Shown piece after piece: positions 20,261-33,963 of a stretch of DNA of 64,000 nucleotides; position 1 is the first letter of the stretch, and each line of letters begins with the position of its first letter. The position numbers and the translations under genes were made by a program. The DNA lies in NCBI RefSeq assembly GCF_050436995.1, contig NC_134754.1, forward strand, positions 2,473,001 to 2,537,000, written 5' to 3'. Under the pieces are notes generated by a model, which ran no database searches, was not told the DNA's origin, and saw only the letters and a program-made list of their open reading frames with translations. Origin of the DNA: Anticarsia gemmatalis (Eukaryota > Arthropoda > Insecta > Lepidoptera > Erebidae).

Positions 20261-23200
20261 GAGTGAAAGAAACAATTATCTATCGCAGCTTATACAAATA
20301 TTTTATACATATCTTGTCATAAATGTTTGAGCTCAGCATTTTCGTGTTTACGAATCTTTTAATGAGCTGAATCTGAAGAAATATGTGCCGATTTCTATTA
20401 CGAGTTGTCTAGTTTCTAAACGCAATATCGTTTGATATTAAACGATTTACGAGTGATTATAATGTATTTATACAATTAAGTTTATAAAGACATTGAGAAG
20501 GCCACAATTAGGTACGCCGATAATCAATTATCGGGTCTAGGCTACGCGAATTGGGCAGTTAAACAACGTATTTTAAATACATACTTCGCAGATTTTTCTT
20601 CATAATTGCTATCTACATGTAAAGAGTAAAAACGTGATGTTATGCTGTATATTCAAACGCGTGACAAAACCATATAATCAAAGATACGATCTCACAAAGA
20701 AATTACGCACATATTAACATTACAAAACATTTTTAAGCATTAAAATAATTATAGACTTACGCCCACTAAATTAGTTGCGTGTTGAGACCTATCACCGTGT
20801 AATGTCTAAATAACAAAATGGTTGCAGTCAATGAGAAAATGACATAGTAATTACGGAGTTTAGTAACGTCTTGTTCAGTACAATGTTGATGTGTGAGGTC
20901 AAGTGTAATGTCGGGTGTGGAGACAGTTTGATTAGTAGCAGCTCTGTATTATCATATTGTACATGTGAAAGTGTGTTGTTGTTTGTTGGTTAACCTGTAC
21001 AGTCGGTGTTGTGTTAGGTGCCTTGAAAGTATTGTGTGATATTGTTTGGAATAGCAGAATGAAAAGCGAGTGAAATTAATGCAATCATAATATACGATAT
21101 TAATTAGCCTGTCTGGTACTAAATTTAATGATGATTTGTAATTAACTATAACGATGATAACATTGTTACGGTTAAAACAATCCAGGAAAGCCTAAAATTA
21201 GCTCTCTCTAAGCACTTTGCTATTTTTTTTCTGAGTTTTGAAAATTATTTATTTAAAATCTAAAATTTTTAAACTAGAAGCTTTTTTCACAGTAACTTAA
21301 GCTTACTTATTATTGAACATAATACTCAATAAACAATTCACACAAACAAACAATTTACTAAGCTTTTCCAGATTTTCAGCGTAATTAACAAAAGTACCAG
21401 AAAATCTCGATCTATAAAACAGCGAAAAACGCAAAAATAAATGTAATTACAATAGTGGTAACATAATTAGTGTGCCAAGGACCCGTTTGTTTCATGCATG
21501 AGTGTACTGAACAAAGCGTGATACAACACATTATAGCTACGAGTATGTTTCGCTGTAAAGGTGCGGTGTAATTAAACAATGATAATAATGTAATTGATTA
21601 TGACGTCAATTTTCGCCTTTCAACTGACTGCTGTAAAGGGTTGAGACAACTGTTTGTGTCCCTACTTGATTTTACAGACAATGAAAAAAACATGGACGGT
21701 TTTGAGAAAGACCTTTGCCTAACAATATGACAGTATAGGTCCATAACTTATTCTAGCAAGTAGCAAATTGTAGATAAATCAAAGTTATTAAAAGTCACCA
21801 AAAGCACTTCAAATCAAACTGTTTTAAAATCATTAAATGCAAAGTGTAACAATGACTGGATTTCCATTTACAAAACTCTACAGCCTGCATTAACAATCAC
21901 ATCAGGATAATTTCTTTATTTTCCCCGTGTGATCCCTATTTTAGATATGAGGTCATTCAGGAGGTAGTACGTTTGATAAATAATAATGATAACCCTGGTA
22001 CTACCATAATTCATAGAATATTACTAAAGTCAACAAGGTAACTCATATACTGTTTCATTTGCCTACGTCGTGATTTGAAGCGTCCATTCGTGATATTTCC
22101 TCGATAAAAAAGAACAGCTTTATGAAAATTATGAACAGCTCATATCCCCGGTTTTTGAGGTACATTTAACGGTAGTTTATTTATTTATTAGCGTTTAAGC
22201 TTATGTAAAAATGACTGTTTGAATAAATAAACTACCGCTAAATGTACCTCAGAAACCGGGGGTTAGTGGCGAGTATAGCATTTTACTTACTGTGGAGTAA
22301 AATTGTATGTACATAGCTTTACAGGTGTAGATGAGCGGTCTTGACCCGTATTGACTTGTCGACGTATGTCGCGTGGGCCACCATTAACTTGTAACTATGG
22401 AAAACTAATTCTATTGTCTGATGCCGCCGACAACCCACTTAGTATCTTCTTTAAATACTGGTATTTTGTTTAAAACTTGTTATTTTATCCATTTAAGGCG
22501 ACATGATCTGTGGGCACTTAGAGTTGGGAAGAAGGATGTCGTTAACATTACCGATTAAGGTTATATAAAGTATGTATGTAAATAATAGTAGACTATTAAA
22601 TGCTAATCATGTGTAGTGCATAGTCAAAGCGTAGTTATTTTTAAAACTTAATGCATACAAGATTCTCGTGACTTAAGGCTTTATCTAACAGACAAACTGA
22701 AACCCAATCTTTCAACTATTGGCAACTAAAATGAATTTTACACTATTGTTACTTGTCATGGACACCCACCGGCAGTAATAATTCTAAAATTGACAATGAC
22801 AATACAATTCTGTAACCAGAGTACGTAGTTTAACAGCTACGATTACAACAATCTTTGTACCGTGAAGTAGGTCTATTCGGTAACAACTGAGCTAATTGAG
22901 AAGTATTACTTACAATTATGTCACGTTTTAAAACTATATCGATAACTATTGTATAACGGCACAATTATGAAAATGCGAACGGTAAACAATTTTATATGCG
23001 TGAGAAGTAGGTCTATTGGTCAATACTTGTGCAGAATTTAATAAGCCCATTTGGCGGTTATACGTTTTAGGTTAATAACTTTTGGTTAAGAAAAATGTAT
23101 TGCGGGTAGAACTAATTTGGCTTTAACTATCTTGAGGCATAGAACATTATAAATATAAAAATATGGTTTGAACGATCACGTAACAAAATGACCCATTATA

Positions 23201-23794
23201 CCATGGCGTTTGTTAGATAACATCAGTTTCAGGTCGATAACCACAAAATGATTGTCAAAGCAAGGTCATAGATCCAAATATCGAGATTAATACGACCAAA
23301 ACAAAAATATTACGTAGCAAAAACACCTTTAGAATTACAGACTGAATGATAAATGATTATGAAACTTAAGCTATTGAACCACCAGGATGGGTCTTAATAG
23401 AGTTCCATATAAGCCTCGCTCCTTATACGGTAGGTTGATATCATCTGGTATAAATAGCGTAAGTCTGCCTGTTATTAAATGTCGCAATTAGCTTAGAAAT
23501 ATTTGTAGGCACTGTTTTATGATTGCTCAAGTAATTATGGTGGTATGAAAGTTCAATATACAAGTGAGGATGGTATAATAGAATGTTCATAATATTAGGT
23601 TATTCGGAAAAGCATTTCAACTTTTTTTTTGTGAAAATAAAAGCCAGCTTCAAGCCAATATTAATGTCTGGAGAACAATAAGTATTTTTCTGCGATCAAA
23701 CGTGTTTCAATTTGATCGAAGTTTAAATTTCGATGAAAAGTATTCAAGCAGAAGTAACTTGCGTTAAGTTAGTACAGAAAGTATTAATAAATTT
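20261..23794. other. Non-coding, probable intron
   Basis: Only the MITE at 22146 is recognised. Otherwise AT-rich with no long frames. Confidence 0.5.
22146..22261. mobile_element. Foldback MITE, copy 1
   Basis: Arms of about 40 bases: CCCCGGTTTTTGAGGTAC at left mirrors GTACCTCAGAAACCGGGG at right, with GCGGTAGTTTAT-type sequence inside. It is 116 bp and non-coding. It shares sequence with 32805-32909, so it is a family. Confidence 0.8.
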
Positions 23795-23880
23795 AAACCC
23801 ATTAATGTCCCACTGCTGGGCAACGGTCTCCTCCCGTAATGAGGGTGGCCTTGAGTCCAACACGCTTTGCAAGTGCGGAC
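23795..23880 (+). repeat. CCACTGCTGGGCA-family interspersed repeat
   Basis: CATTAATGTCCCACTGCTGG, then CTCCTCCCGTAATGAGGG and CCTTGAGTCCAACACGCT. Same order as at 31991 and, inverted, at 33879. Probably derived from a retroposon tail common in moths. Confidence 0.65.
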
Positions 23881-26304
23881 AGAAAGTATTACACAAAATA
23901 TATTTTGTCCAACTAAACAGTATCCCAAATATTCTTACTCACTAAAATATGAATAATTTAGACACTGAATTAATGCGAACAATAAACAAAACTATAGACA
24001 GACTGGCATTAATATTACAAGATAATAAAACGTAGTAACAGTGTGTAGGCGACGTGTTTTGAGCCTTTGCTATTTATGTCTAGCGTTAGGACCGAGTGAA
24101 TCATTTCAAATCCACTTTAAGATCGCAGACTATATTATATGAATTTATTAAATTGTATAGAGGTCATGTTTGTAATCGATATTAAAACTTAACGTGGTGG
24201 CCTGTTTAGTGTGTATTACTATACTGACATGGGGGTATCATATGTATGTAGAGTAAATGTTGAATTTGTTTATTCAGTTTGTGGATCCATACATTATATT
24301 ATAACTCTGCATATCTGTTGAGTCGTAGAAGCTATGTTGTTGTTCCGATTTGAACAGGATTCTCAATCTATAACTTATGCTTAAACCATGAAAGAATATT
24401 GATTACCTTTACGAAAATATCCAAGCGGGGCCGGGGGCAAAACATTATATTCAATAGCGATATTTACTTATTTCAATAAAAACCCTTGTTTACGCAACAT
24501 CAAATGATTAAATTGAATAGTGCATCTACTCTAAAGTTGTTCATGTAGTACGAGGTCTACCCATTTATATTATCGTCAATGGCTTTCGGCACGAAGGTAA
24601 TGCAATTTTTCCTATTGAAATATTACATACAACGATTAAATCTCCATAATCCGCTAGTTTTATACACATTTTCTTGCCCAATCGCATGTTAAATGTCAAT
24701 CGTGAACATAACGCACTCGTACAACCTTTACCCGATAATTGGACGCAGCCACTTCAACGTTTTACTTGAAAACTTAATTGATTGCAAGATTCTATGATAT
24801 CAACGGATTCAAGTTATTTTAGACTTTAATATGCTTATTTAAAGAGGAGATCCTTGACCCTAAAATCAATTGTGAATATCTCAACATCTGCCAATTTTAT
24901 AATATAAAATGTTTTGAAGACATTCATAAGAATTTCCATATAATATTTGGCTTCTAATCTGATATGCGAAGATAACATTGAAAGGACGTAGCCTATATGG
25001 TTAAATGGACTAATGGAACGTAGGAACACAGCCCACTAACAATTTTCACTTGAACAATCCCTAAATCTACACAGCCAAGTAACGGCATCATTAAGTTAGA
25101 TTCCACACCAAAATAAGCCTAACCAACGCGATACGTTTGATCTTAGTCACGCAACAGACGCGACCAAACATGGAAGCCGGTGGTAAGGAACTATAAAGAT
25201 TAAAGTTAAGCTAAATTAGTAGAGGCATTACATCCCAGTGGAAGATATGATCGTGCCTGCAGCTTCGTGGGTGTACTGGCCGATTGAACGGCAGATAAAC
25301 GCAGGACTCCCTCAGGGCACTGTGTAAAGTCACATTTTGTTCTTCTTGATCCTTTTCTGAGAATTATTTATTGATACACGTACCTTGTAATTTTGTATCA
25401 TAAGACTACATAAATTATATGACATAGTTGTCGAACTCAGACATATTATAAAAACATAATTTGGTCGCGTGAACCAAATTCTATTAACTGGCGCCATACC
25501 TATTTCTCAGACAGTTGTAAATAATTTTGCAATAGCTAACTAGAGTAACATTCTAAAGACACCATAACAAAAATTGGAAAGCGATACGTGCCTGAATAGT
25601 AGCCAGGAATGGTGATGTTGAGTCGTGTGCCATGGGCGATGAAAGCGACCGCTGTCCCAGATGCATTGTTGTACTCCTATTTAATTCTATTAAGTATGCA
25701 ATAGACGACAATTATGGTGTTCTGTATGGTCAAACTATGTTATTAGATTACCTTTTCTGTTCGACACGTTGATTGAATGCTAAACATTATTGATTGGTGT
25801 ACGATTAGAAATTGATAGGACCTTTTCGACCGTGTATTGTGAAATTGATAATGTCATTGCTTGTGTTGTGTGATTCAAGTCCTATTGTTTTTAAAGGGCT
25901 AGCCGGATATTCCATTGAATGAGTGTCTATTGTAATTTATACTGTAATTATTTATGTAACAACAATGTGTGGCTGCTTCCGACGCGCTTGTATACTAACC
26001 TTCTTTGGAATAACTTAATTGTAATTATACTTAATACATGATATTCTATGTTGTTTCCAAGTAAGCCGGAAATATTTTCATATTACGCAGCATATTTTTG
26101 AGGAAGCAAATATTAAAGAGTTTGCTTTCAAGGCTCTTGATGTTTAAAGATTTAATGTTTTCTTACATAATGCGACTGTAATTTCTGTTCAAATATTACG
26201 CTGGTGTTTGTGAACCTCGGTGACTATTTGCTTCCTTTTTGCTGACGGCTTTCTTTGTTATTTTCGCAGCAAGAAATGCGTTGGTTATCTGATATTTACA
26301 TGAA
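23881..26304. other. Non-coding, probable intron
   Basis: A 64-codon minus frame at 24835 looks like chance. A slightly GC-richer patch at 25245-25320 has no recognisable identity. Confidence 0.5.
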
Positions 26305-26721
26305 ATGAGATTCTTTGCTTTGGGAACACAGAGATTTTTCATCCTCACGGTTGTGCGACCGCAGCTGTCCTCGCATGACGACCACCGTGAGAATATTACA
26401 CACTTCCTGGATAAAGAAATCAATTTGCTTCTACAAGAACACCGTGGCGAATCGTACACTAATACTAATAGAAAACATGGGCAAAAACGCCATCATTGTG
26501 CACACAGGTGCTTGTATGAAATATGCGCAATCGATTATAGGCTGTATTGTAGTGTAATAGTGGTTATAATGACGTTTATATTTTTGAGAGATGGGACAAT
26601 TGGTGGTACTTTCATGTTTTTATCTGCTGTACTCGGTCAAGGCTCGTTGACGAGGTCGGTAGCGTCTGCTGCCTATTGTTGGGGATCTGGTCGTGATCGG
26701 CGATGCATGGAGAGGAACTGA
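26305..26721 (+). CDS. Unrecognised 138-codon ORF
   Basis: This is the longest open frame outside the mobile elements and microsatellite. It starts at ATG 26305 (MRFFALGTQRFFILTVV) and stops at TGA 26719-26721. The middle has a hydrophobic stretch (CSVIVVIMTFIFL, then FMFLSAVL), so it could be a small membrane protein. A second frame on each strand is also open over the first half, which suggests a locally higher-GC patch rather than selection. No domain is recognised and no promoter or splice signals are obvious. Confidence 0.2.
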   Translation: MRFFALGTQRFFILTVVRPQLSSHDDHRENITHFLDKEINLLLQEHRGESYTNTNRKHGQKRHHCAHRCLYEICAIDYRLYCSVIVVIMTFIFLRDGTIGGTFMFLSAVLGQGSLTRSVASAAYCWGSGRDRRCMERN

Positions 26722-29350
26722 ATAGGCTCTATTCATCTGTTATGAGAAATGAAGCATTCGCGTCGCTGTGAACTAAGAGCTGTCAGCGAGGAATGGCAAT
26801 GGAAACACAATTAATAGCGTTTGTTGATGTTATATATTCTTTTGTGTATGTTGATGTGAAACTCTGTACACTTTAATTAGAATCTTTTGTATGAATATTT
26901 CTCTTCAGATCAGATTCTTTATGCAAAACTTTGTGGTTTTTGTCTGTTTTTCTATCGATACACAAGATATGCATCGTTCACGACGCGAAGGTATACTGCA
27001 GTCACATGAACTACCATTACACTCCCACCTTTTATTAAATCATCAACATTACGATATAAATCACTTCAGATATCAGCAGTCAAAACAAATTAACGTCTCA
27101 TTACTCGTTTGCTCTATGAGTTAGCATATTCATATGAGCATGACTATCACTTAGGTGAACGACTTAGGTAATAGCCGAGACCTATGTATCTAGGTCTCTT
27201 TAGGTGCGGGCTTTAAGTCTTACGAAATACACGTGTGTTTCAGTAGACAACGTGTGTATATCATAAATCATAGGTGGTAAAACATTTATTTTGTTTTGAC
27301 ATGTTGACCGACATTTGAAACTGACCTAATCGATCGATTTATAGTTGCTTCCTTGTTTTGTTAATGAAATTGAAAGGAAGCCTCTTTTTAGATTGTTTTT
27401 AGTTTATTTCTAAATCATATTTATTGCAATTCTGTGTGCAATTACGTAATGGTGCATCCAAACTGAAACATTAACACCAAAGAACACGGCACTTGTTTTT
27501 GTTGTTCCACAAAAAGTAATAAGTATAAGGGCACCATATACTTGAATTTTAAGACTCAATCTATGTTCGAATGTATAAAATAAATCATAATCTTAAAGAA
27601 AAAAAAAAATTTACAGCGGCTGTTAAGCTACTGTTACACAGGGCATTGCATTTTCTCGGAAAAAGCACGTAAAAAAATGCTTCTTACTTTACACAGTTTT
27701 AAGGTCTTTCACCTTTACAAAAAGGTTTGTCGTAGGACATTACCCCGAAGTATTAACTCTGTTGACTATAGAAGTTAGTGTTTACGTTTTCTATTACCGT
27801 TTGCACAGTTATGTCGTGGGTTGCATAAATCATTGGCGATGACGTGTCATTATTTACACCTATCGATTGAAACCCCTTCATATTCTTGTGAATCATCCGT
27901 AATGGTGTAACTCAATGGTGTCATTGTTGGTCCAAGTTAGAAGAGAATGAGAGCTTTCGAACTAAATTTGCTAAGCACGTTGCAGAAATCTATCTTTAAT
28001 GTATTATATTGTGACTTGAAATCGAAAATACTGCGGGTTGTATCCAGATTTGGTGTAAGAGTCATGTAAAGGTACTTTTATTCAGCCATAAAGATCAGCT
28101 AGAGTTTTACAAAACATTATTTATGATGCGATTGCCAATGTTCCGACATCACGAGAAGTCCAGCATCATACTAAACGCATAATCTAAAAGGAAATTTTAC
28201 TCTAAACCTAGAATAAAATCGGACTGATTAACTGTTTAGATCTCTTTCTCTAATATTTCGTATTAATCGCTAATCTCTAACCGTTTGTGCCACAGCATGA
28301 TTTGAATAAGTATTGTTTAAGCGCGAAAGGTGGCTGCATTGTGTTAGCACAATGATACCATCTAAACTCAGCCTTTTGATCTGTCAACCGACAGGTTACA
28401 CTTTGCACTTGCTTACGAAATACAAACCTTCATATTTATTGAATTATTTTAGTCTCTGAGTCCGTACCTGAAAAAATAAAACGTTTTAAAACATTGGCTT
28501 AAAACCTTACTATCATGTCGTATACTCAGTGAAATGAAAATTAATTAAGATTCAAGCCAACCCTACATTTTTTGTCATCTTTACTAATGATTTTACTAGC
28601 AAGCTTCCAAAAAAATACAATCATTGAAATTTTATCCTTCCTAGCTTAGCTCAAAGGCTTGTATTAGTAGTGAGTCCAGAAGGTAATAGAGAGCATACGA
28701 AACCAAAACATATCGAAGTTTCAATCATTTACATGTTAACCGTTGGGCTACCGTTTCTTTGCTAATATTACTGGGTACTTATTATATAATTCACTGAGAA
28801 TTCTCATGTTTCAAACAATAGGGATGTACATTGTACAGTTTTGTATTACGGCTGTTCAAGTTAATTAGATTTTAGGAGAGTTGTAACGTTACTGAGTACA
28901 ACAATGTGTTATACATCTTTATATGAAGTTCTTTCCTACTAATATCATAAATATTAATTACATTTTTAATTATATGACTGAAAGCTTCTCAGGTAGCTGG
29001 AGGCAATCGCCCGTCTAATTTCGAAAACTCTTAGTTAATTTTTAGACTTTAATCTAAATGATCTTTATTCAAAATCTTAATGACCCGCAAATCAGTAGGC
29101 CTCATTCCGTCAAATTATTGCTTGACTAGATGCACTACACACGTGCATAAATAAATAATCTTGGAGATAGTTACATATATGTGAAAAAAGACACAAAATA
29201 TGTGGTTGGTGGCAGAGAGTTGTTAATCAGTATGACATACGTTTGTCCTACTTAAAACAAATGACTATATTACATTATATGATCGTATAACAGTTTATAG
29301 TACTGTGTAACTTTACACCTGCTACTAGGAACATAATACTAATGTATTAT
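26722..29350. other. Non-coding, probable intron
   Basis: Nothing recognised but a 13-base A run near 27600 and a 77-codon chance frame at 26891. Confidence 0.5.
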
Positions 29351-29363
29351 CATTTTGTTTCAG

Positions 29364-29422
29364 GTAAACGAGAGCAGTGTGTTTCATAACGTTATATAAC
29401 TTAGAAACTGACGCTAATGAAA
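29364..29422 (+). other. Candidate recursive-splicing exon (weaker)
   Basis: CATTTTGTTTCAG ends at 29363 and is followed by GTAAAC, a weaker donor. A further donor, GTAAGA, sits at 29423-29428, giving a 59-base exon. Read from its first base it reaches TAA. The layout matches the site at 20196, which raises the chance that it is real. Confidence 0.35.
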
Positions 29423-29500
29423 GTAAGAGATCATAGTTACTGTACAAAGTATCAATTGTTGCATCTTTAGCGAATTTAATTCATTCATTCATTTATTGAT

Positions 29501-29546
29501 AAAATATAAGTAATACTTATATTAAAATATAAGTAATACTTATATT
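29501..29546. repeat. Tandem pair of a 23-bp palindromic unit
   Basis: Two perfect copies of a unit whose core AATATAAGT-AAT-ACTTATATT is its own reverse complement. Confidence 0.85.
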
Positions 29547-31990
29547 ACGAATGTTTCGAAACATATAATACAGAAATTTTGTGTTATTTCCCAAATTTTT
29601 GAAGACTTCTTTCATTGAGACTTATCCCTAAAACTTCTCGTTTTTTGTTGGAGAAATCAACCAGTTTATTAAGTCAACATCTAAGTTGAAAATGTCCATT
29701 TCCCAATGCTTTCCGAGGTTTGCTGCATCTAACATTTTATTGTGATTTTAATGACAATTTGCACTCACCAAGTTTCTGTTGCAAATGTTAGAACAGTAAA
29801 TTTAGCCACACCTGCAGCATTTCAATCATAAAAAGACACGTTAAAGTCTTAATAGACTTCTTAATTAGTAACTTTCATACAATAAACTTCTGATTGCATG
29901 AACAATCAATTACAAGGAACATTGAAATCCTGTATAACATTCCTGACATACCGTTAGCTATATCTAGAGCAACAACAAGTTTTTGAAACCCCATGGACAC
30001 CATAGAAGCAACCTAACAAGCACTCAATCAAACCATGAAATGAATAGCTGTACATCAGCAATCAAATCAATTTGAACGATCAAATTGAAAGACGCCGCTA
30101 TATCGAACGACACAAATTTTGCGCGGGTCAGCTAATTGCTAGTTTTTTGCTGTGTTATATAAGAGTAGTAAATATGATTGATGAACAATGATTTGTCACT
30201 TTTTTTATTGAAGACAACTCAATTAGAGATAACTGGAATTGTTACAGTTACACGTGGAGAAGTGTTTAATTAGGTAAATTTTGTCTAACGTTATTTTAAT
30301 TATACAAAATCGTCTACTTGATCTGAGAGAGTAGGTAGCTTACAATAGGAATTCTATATAATAGAAGTCTAGGCAGCAGTTTTTCAAGAAACCAAGTTTA
30401 ATATCTTGGATTTTTTAGAATAGATGGTACTGAGAGATTTTTAGCTCTTGTAATAATAAAGTTCATACAGAAGTAAGTGCAAATGTATTTATGATTATTT
30501 TCTTAATGTCATTTGCTAGAAATTTATCAGTTACATTGTCGATATCTTGACATTTATCACAATACGTACAAGTATCTACTACTAACCAATGATACCTATG
30601 TTTGTCATGTAATACTTTAACAAAAAGGTCAACTTTCTTCTCTAAGCATTAAGGATGTTCTATGAGTGCTTATGTAAAGTAAATGAGTAGTGTCAGTTTT
30701 GAGGAGTGCCAGCTTTGATTGACTCGATTGCTTAATATTTACTGTTTATTTGTGGTTTAAGGTTATTACTAAATGTTATTATCTTAATTCTTTAGTTATA
30801 TTTTTGGGTGTTCAGTGTTTAGTAAAATAAACAGTGTTAGTAGTTGCCGGACACTGCTTGTACTTGTCTATTTAATAAGAGCATGACTTTCTGTTTCCGA
30901 TTTAGATTCTAATATTTTCGTAGCTATTTTTTATGATCCAATCCTTTTTGCTTCCCTCGTATGTTGTCTTATACCATAGGCTTAATTTTTCTCTGATTAT
31001 GGGAAAAGATAAGAGCCCTTTGGTGGGACAGTAAAGTGTTTTAACTATTTGCACATCAGCGCTGCTAATAATCTGTGATATTTAAATATCAATGTAATCA
31101 GCCTTTATATTGACTATTAATTTTACTCCTCTGATTAATATTTCCTTGTTTTCTCCTATCGTTTATAATAATAGTGCCCTTTCGCTAAAGCATACATAGT
31201 CACTTTCACTGGTAATATAAAGCAGCGATAACTTATTGGCTATCATACATAATTGTTCGGCGTAAAACTTTACTGTTTCATTTTATAACCATCGCGGTTA
31301 ATTAAGGTAGATGTGAGAAATAGTTAAATATAAATTATGATTCTACTGCAGTAGAACATATAGTATACTCATCGGAAAGCAGATAATATTTTGTAATTGA
31401 AGTGTATATGTACATAATACCCAAAGCCTCTGCTTGTTTTTTTTAAATTCTTGTAACTTACATTATTAACCGTGATAGTTACCAACAGTTATCTCTATAA
31501 TTTTTTGAGATAGTTATAGGCAAAAAGGATGAATCTATATCTTTGAAGTAACAATCTGAATCTCTACTCAAAAAGTCCTTTTTTACACTTTCCTCTGTTA
31601 TATTTCGCACATTCGTAAATTGTACGATACTGAACAGCTTTGTCCTTTTAAAGTTAATTTTCTTGACAACGTATGTTCAATGTAATTAGTCATTACACAC
31701 ACGGTATCCACATATCATTTTTAAATAAATTTTAAAGCGATATTAAGAACTGATGCAGCAACGTCAATAAAGTTTGTTAGCTTATGAAACATGCAATTAC
31801 ATCTAGTGGTCATATAAACACGCTAAACCTAAATTACGAGTATGTACTTTACTAGGTAATCTTACAAGATAAACACCTGGTGTATTAACGGATATTGCGA
31901 TTACAAAACTAAAAGATATCTCATGATAATTTAAACTAGTTTTTTTTCGTACCGACGATACACAAAAATTACTAGAAGATTTTTAACACC
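29547..31990. other. Non-coding, probable intron
   Basis: Very AT-rich. Only the possible Helitron relic at 30120 stands out. Confidence 0.5.
30120..30146 (+). mobile_element. Possible degenerate Helitron 3' end
   Basis: GCGCGGGTCAGCTA matches the 3' end of the Helitrons at 35823 and 48247 but is followed by ATTGCTAGT, and the hairpin is not kept. It could be a relic or a related family; its 5' end was not found. Confidence 0.35.
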
Positions 31991-32090
31991 TGATTTCCCC
32001 ACTGCTGGGCAAGAGTCTCATCCCAAGCGACGAAAGGCTAAGGCCTTGAGTCCACCACGCTAGCCAAGTGCTGGTTGGGGACATTAAGGA
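31991..32090 (+). repeat. CCACTGCTGGGCA-family interspersed repeat
   Basis: CCCCACTGCTGGGCAAGAGT and AAGGCCTTGAGTCCACCACG, CTAGCCAAGTGCTGG. More diverged than 23795 but longer at the 3' side. Confidence 0.65.
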
Positions 32091-32804
32091 ATGCGTTTAT
32101 CAGGCATGCAAGTTTTCACTATGATACGTATTTTCTTTCAACATTGATATTTTCTTAGAGTTTTACTATTACAAAAGCTTACAGACTGGCTTAATACAGC
32201 GATAAGTTGGTTCCAAAATGGTTAACCACTATTGGAGATATATGCAAATGACGATCACATAGACCGGCTATAAGATTATGCACTAACTTTATGTCCATAT
32301 AAGAAGCCTAGATCTAAAAGCATTGAAAGCATCTAAATTTACAGGCTGATTGTAGTCAAATGACGGTAGTATGAATTTCAAAAGCCACTATTTTACATAT
32401 CTTTCTCACAAACAGTGACTATGCACTGTTTCAATGCAAATGTTCTCATTGACACTCACTGACTAGTGTATTGACTTAGCTTCTAGGAAATTGTAGGTGT
32501 TACGTCATTATTCATAGGGATGATGAAAATCTATAAACGATCCAACATTGTAACAGAAAATTTGTTTACTGAAGTTTACATATTTGTTTAGTTTTTTACC
32601 CAACTAAATAAATATCTAGATTTCTTATTTCACGGTTTTGTGATGTAATAAATGATTACTCTGTTAATCAAATTTAGTACATAATGAAAATAAACATAAT
32701 TAATTGTATGCTATATCAAATACTTAGCTACAAAATTGTTGCAATATGGATTTGTGATCACTTCTTGATTGAGTGCTAATTCAACATTTACACTCGGTTG
32801 CTAA

Positions 32805-32909
32805 GTACGTTTAGCGGTAGTTTATCTATATTATTTAACAGCGTTTTTTACATGAGTTTAAACGCCACGGAATAGATAAACAACCGCTAAATGTACCTCA
32901 GAAACCGGG
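32805..32909. mobile_element. Foldback MITE, copy 2 (left end truncated)
   Basis: Same family as 22146-22261: CGTTTAGCGGTAGTTTAT at left and ACCGCTAAATGTACCTC at right, ending GAAACCGGG. The left arm lacks the outer CCCGGTTTCTGAG part. Confidence 0.8.
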
Positions 32910-33878
32910 TGCTAGTCTTTTAGTTTAAGTACTAACAAGTTCATTGTCTCGCTTATAAGAATGAATAAAATATCTATTCACGGCACAGCTCTAGACCACA
33001 CAACACTAATGTGATTCACCTGAATCATGGAACTATTCCTTTACTAATTCCACACTAGAATGCTTTCCACTAAACCATTAAGTAAAGCCGATGCTTAAGC
33101 TTTAAGTATAATTAAACGAAACAAATCGTGATACTATCATGTTAATGAAAAGTTTAAACGCGACTTGAAATACGTGATTCAAAAGAGAATTAGGGACTGT
33201 TTTATGGTTGATTGTGTGAAAGAGTATACGAGAAAGAAAGGGCTGAAGACAGAGTTGACAGGTAAAAGAGATGAGTGGAAGTAGAAAACACGTTCTGTCG
33301 ACCAATGGTATTGGTTATTTTAGTAGCCGGATCGGTGATATCACAAACACACGGTAATATCAGTCGTGCGTACCCCTATTAGTATCAAAGGAATATGATG
33401 GAACGGAATGGTTTAGTAACTAGCCAACTAATAGCCGTTTGATTGACTGGATCAAACATTATTCTAAATAATACCTGTCTTTTTTATGGAATGTAAAGAC
33501 ATCACAAAAAGCTTATGTGAAGAATGTTTCGATAGTCGAAAAAAACTCAATGTTGTTAGTAAATCGTTAACGCCTTGTATTACTTTAGCTTTCAAGTAAA
33601 TGTTAATAGGTTTTTATTTAATTATCTCGTTAAAAGGGTGTGGAAGGACATGTCTGTGTTAAATGTCGGAAAGCTTGTTAAAGTTTCGTTAGATTGTCAC
33701 GATTTTGTATTAGCAATAAAAATGCATTAAGTTGTTGTGATTTCGAAATTTTAACTTTTTGAAACCTTTCAATGAGTTTTCAACAGAAATTAGATTTAAT
33801 GGAATCCAAACTTTTTAAACATATTATATTTTATAGGGTTCTATGATACAGTCTTTGAAGAAATTAGAAAGTCTACTC

Positions 33879-33963
33879 GCACTTGGCTAGCGTGGTGAAC
33901 TCAATGCCTTACACCTCCTTCGATTCGGGAGGAGACCCTAGCCCAGCAGCGGGACAGTAATGG
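33879..33963 (-). repeat. CCACTGCTGGGCA-family interspersed repeat, inverted
   Basis: On the plus strand it reads CACTTGGCTAGCGTGGTGAA then GGGAGGAGACCCTAGCCCAG and GGGACAGTAATGG, the reverse complement of the family. Confidence 0.65.
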
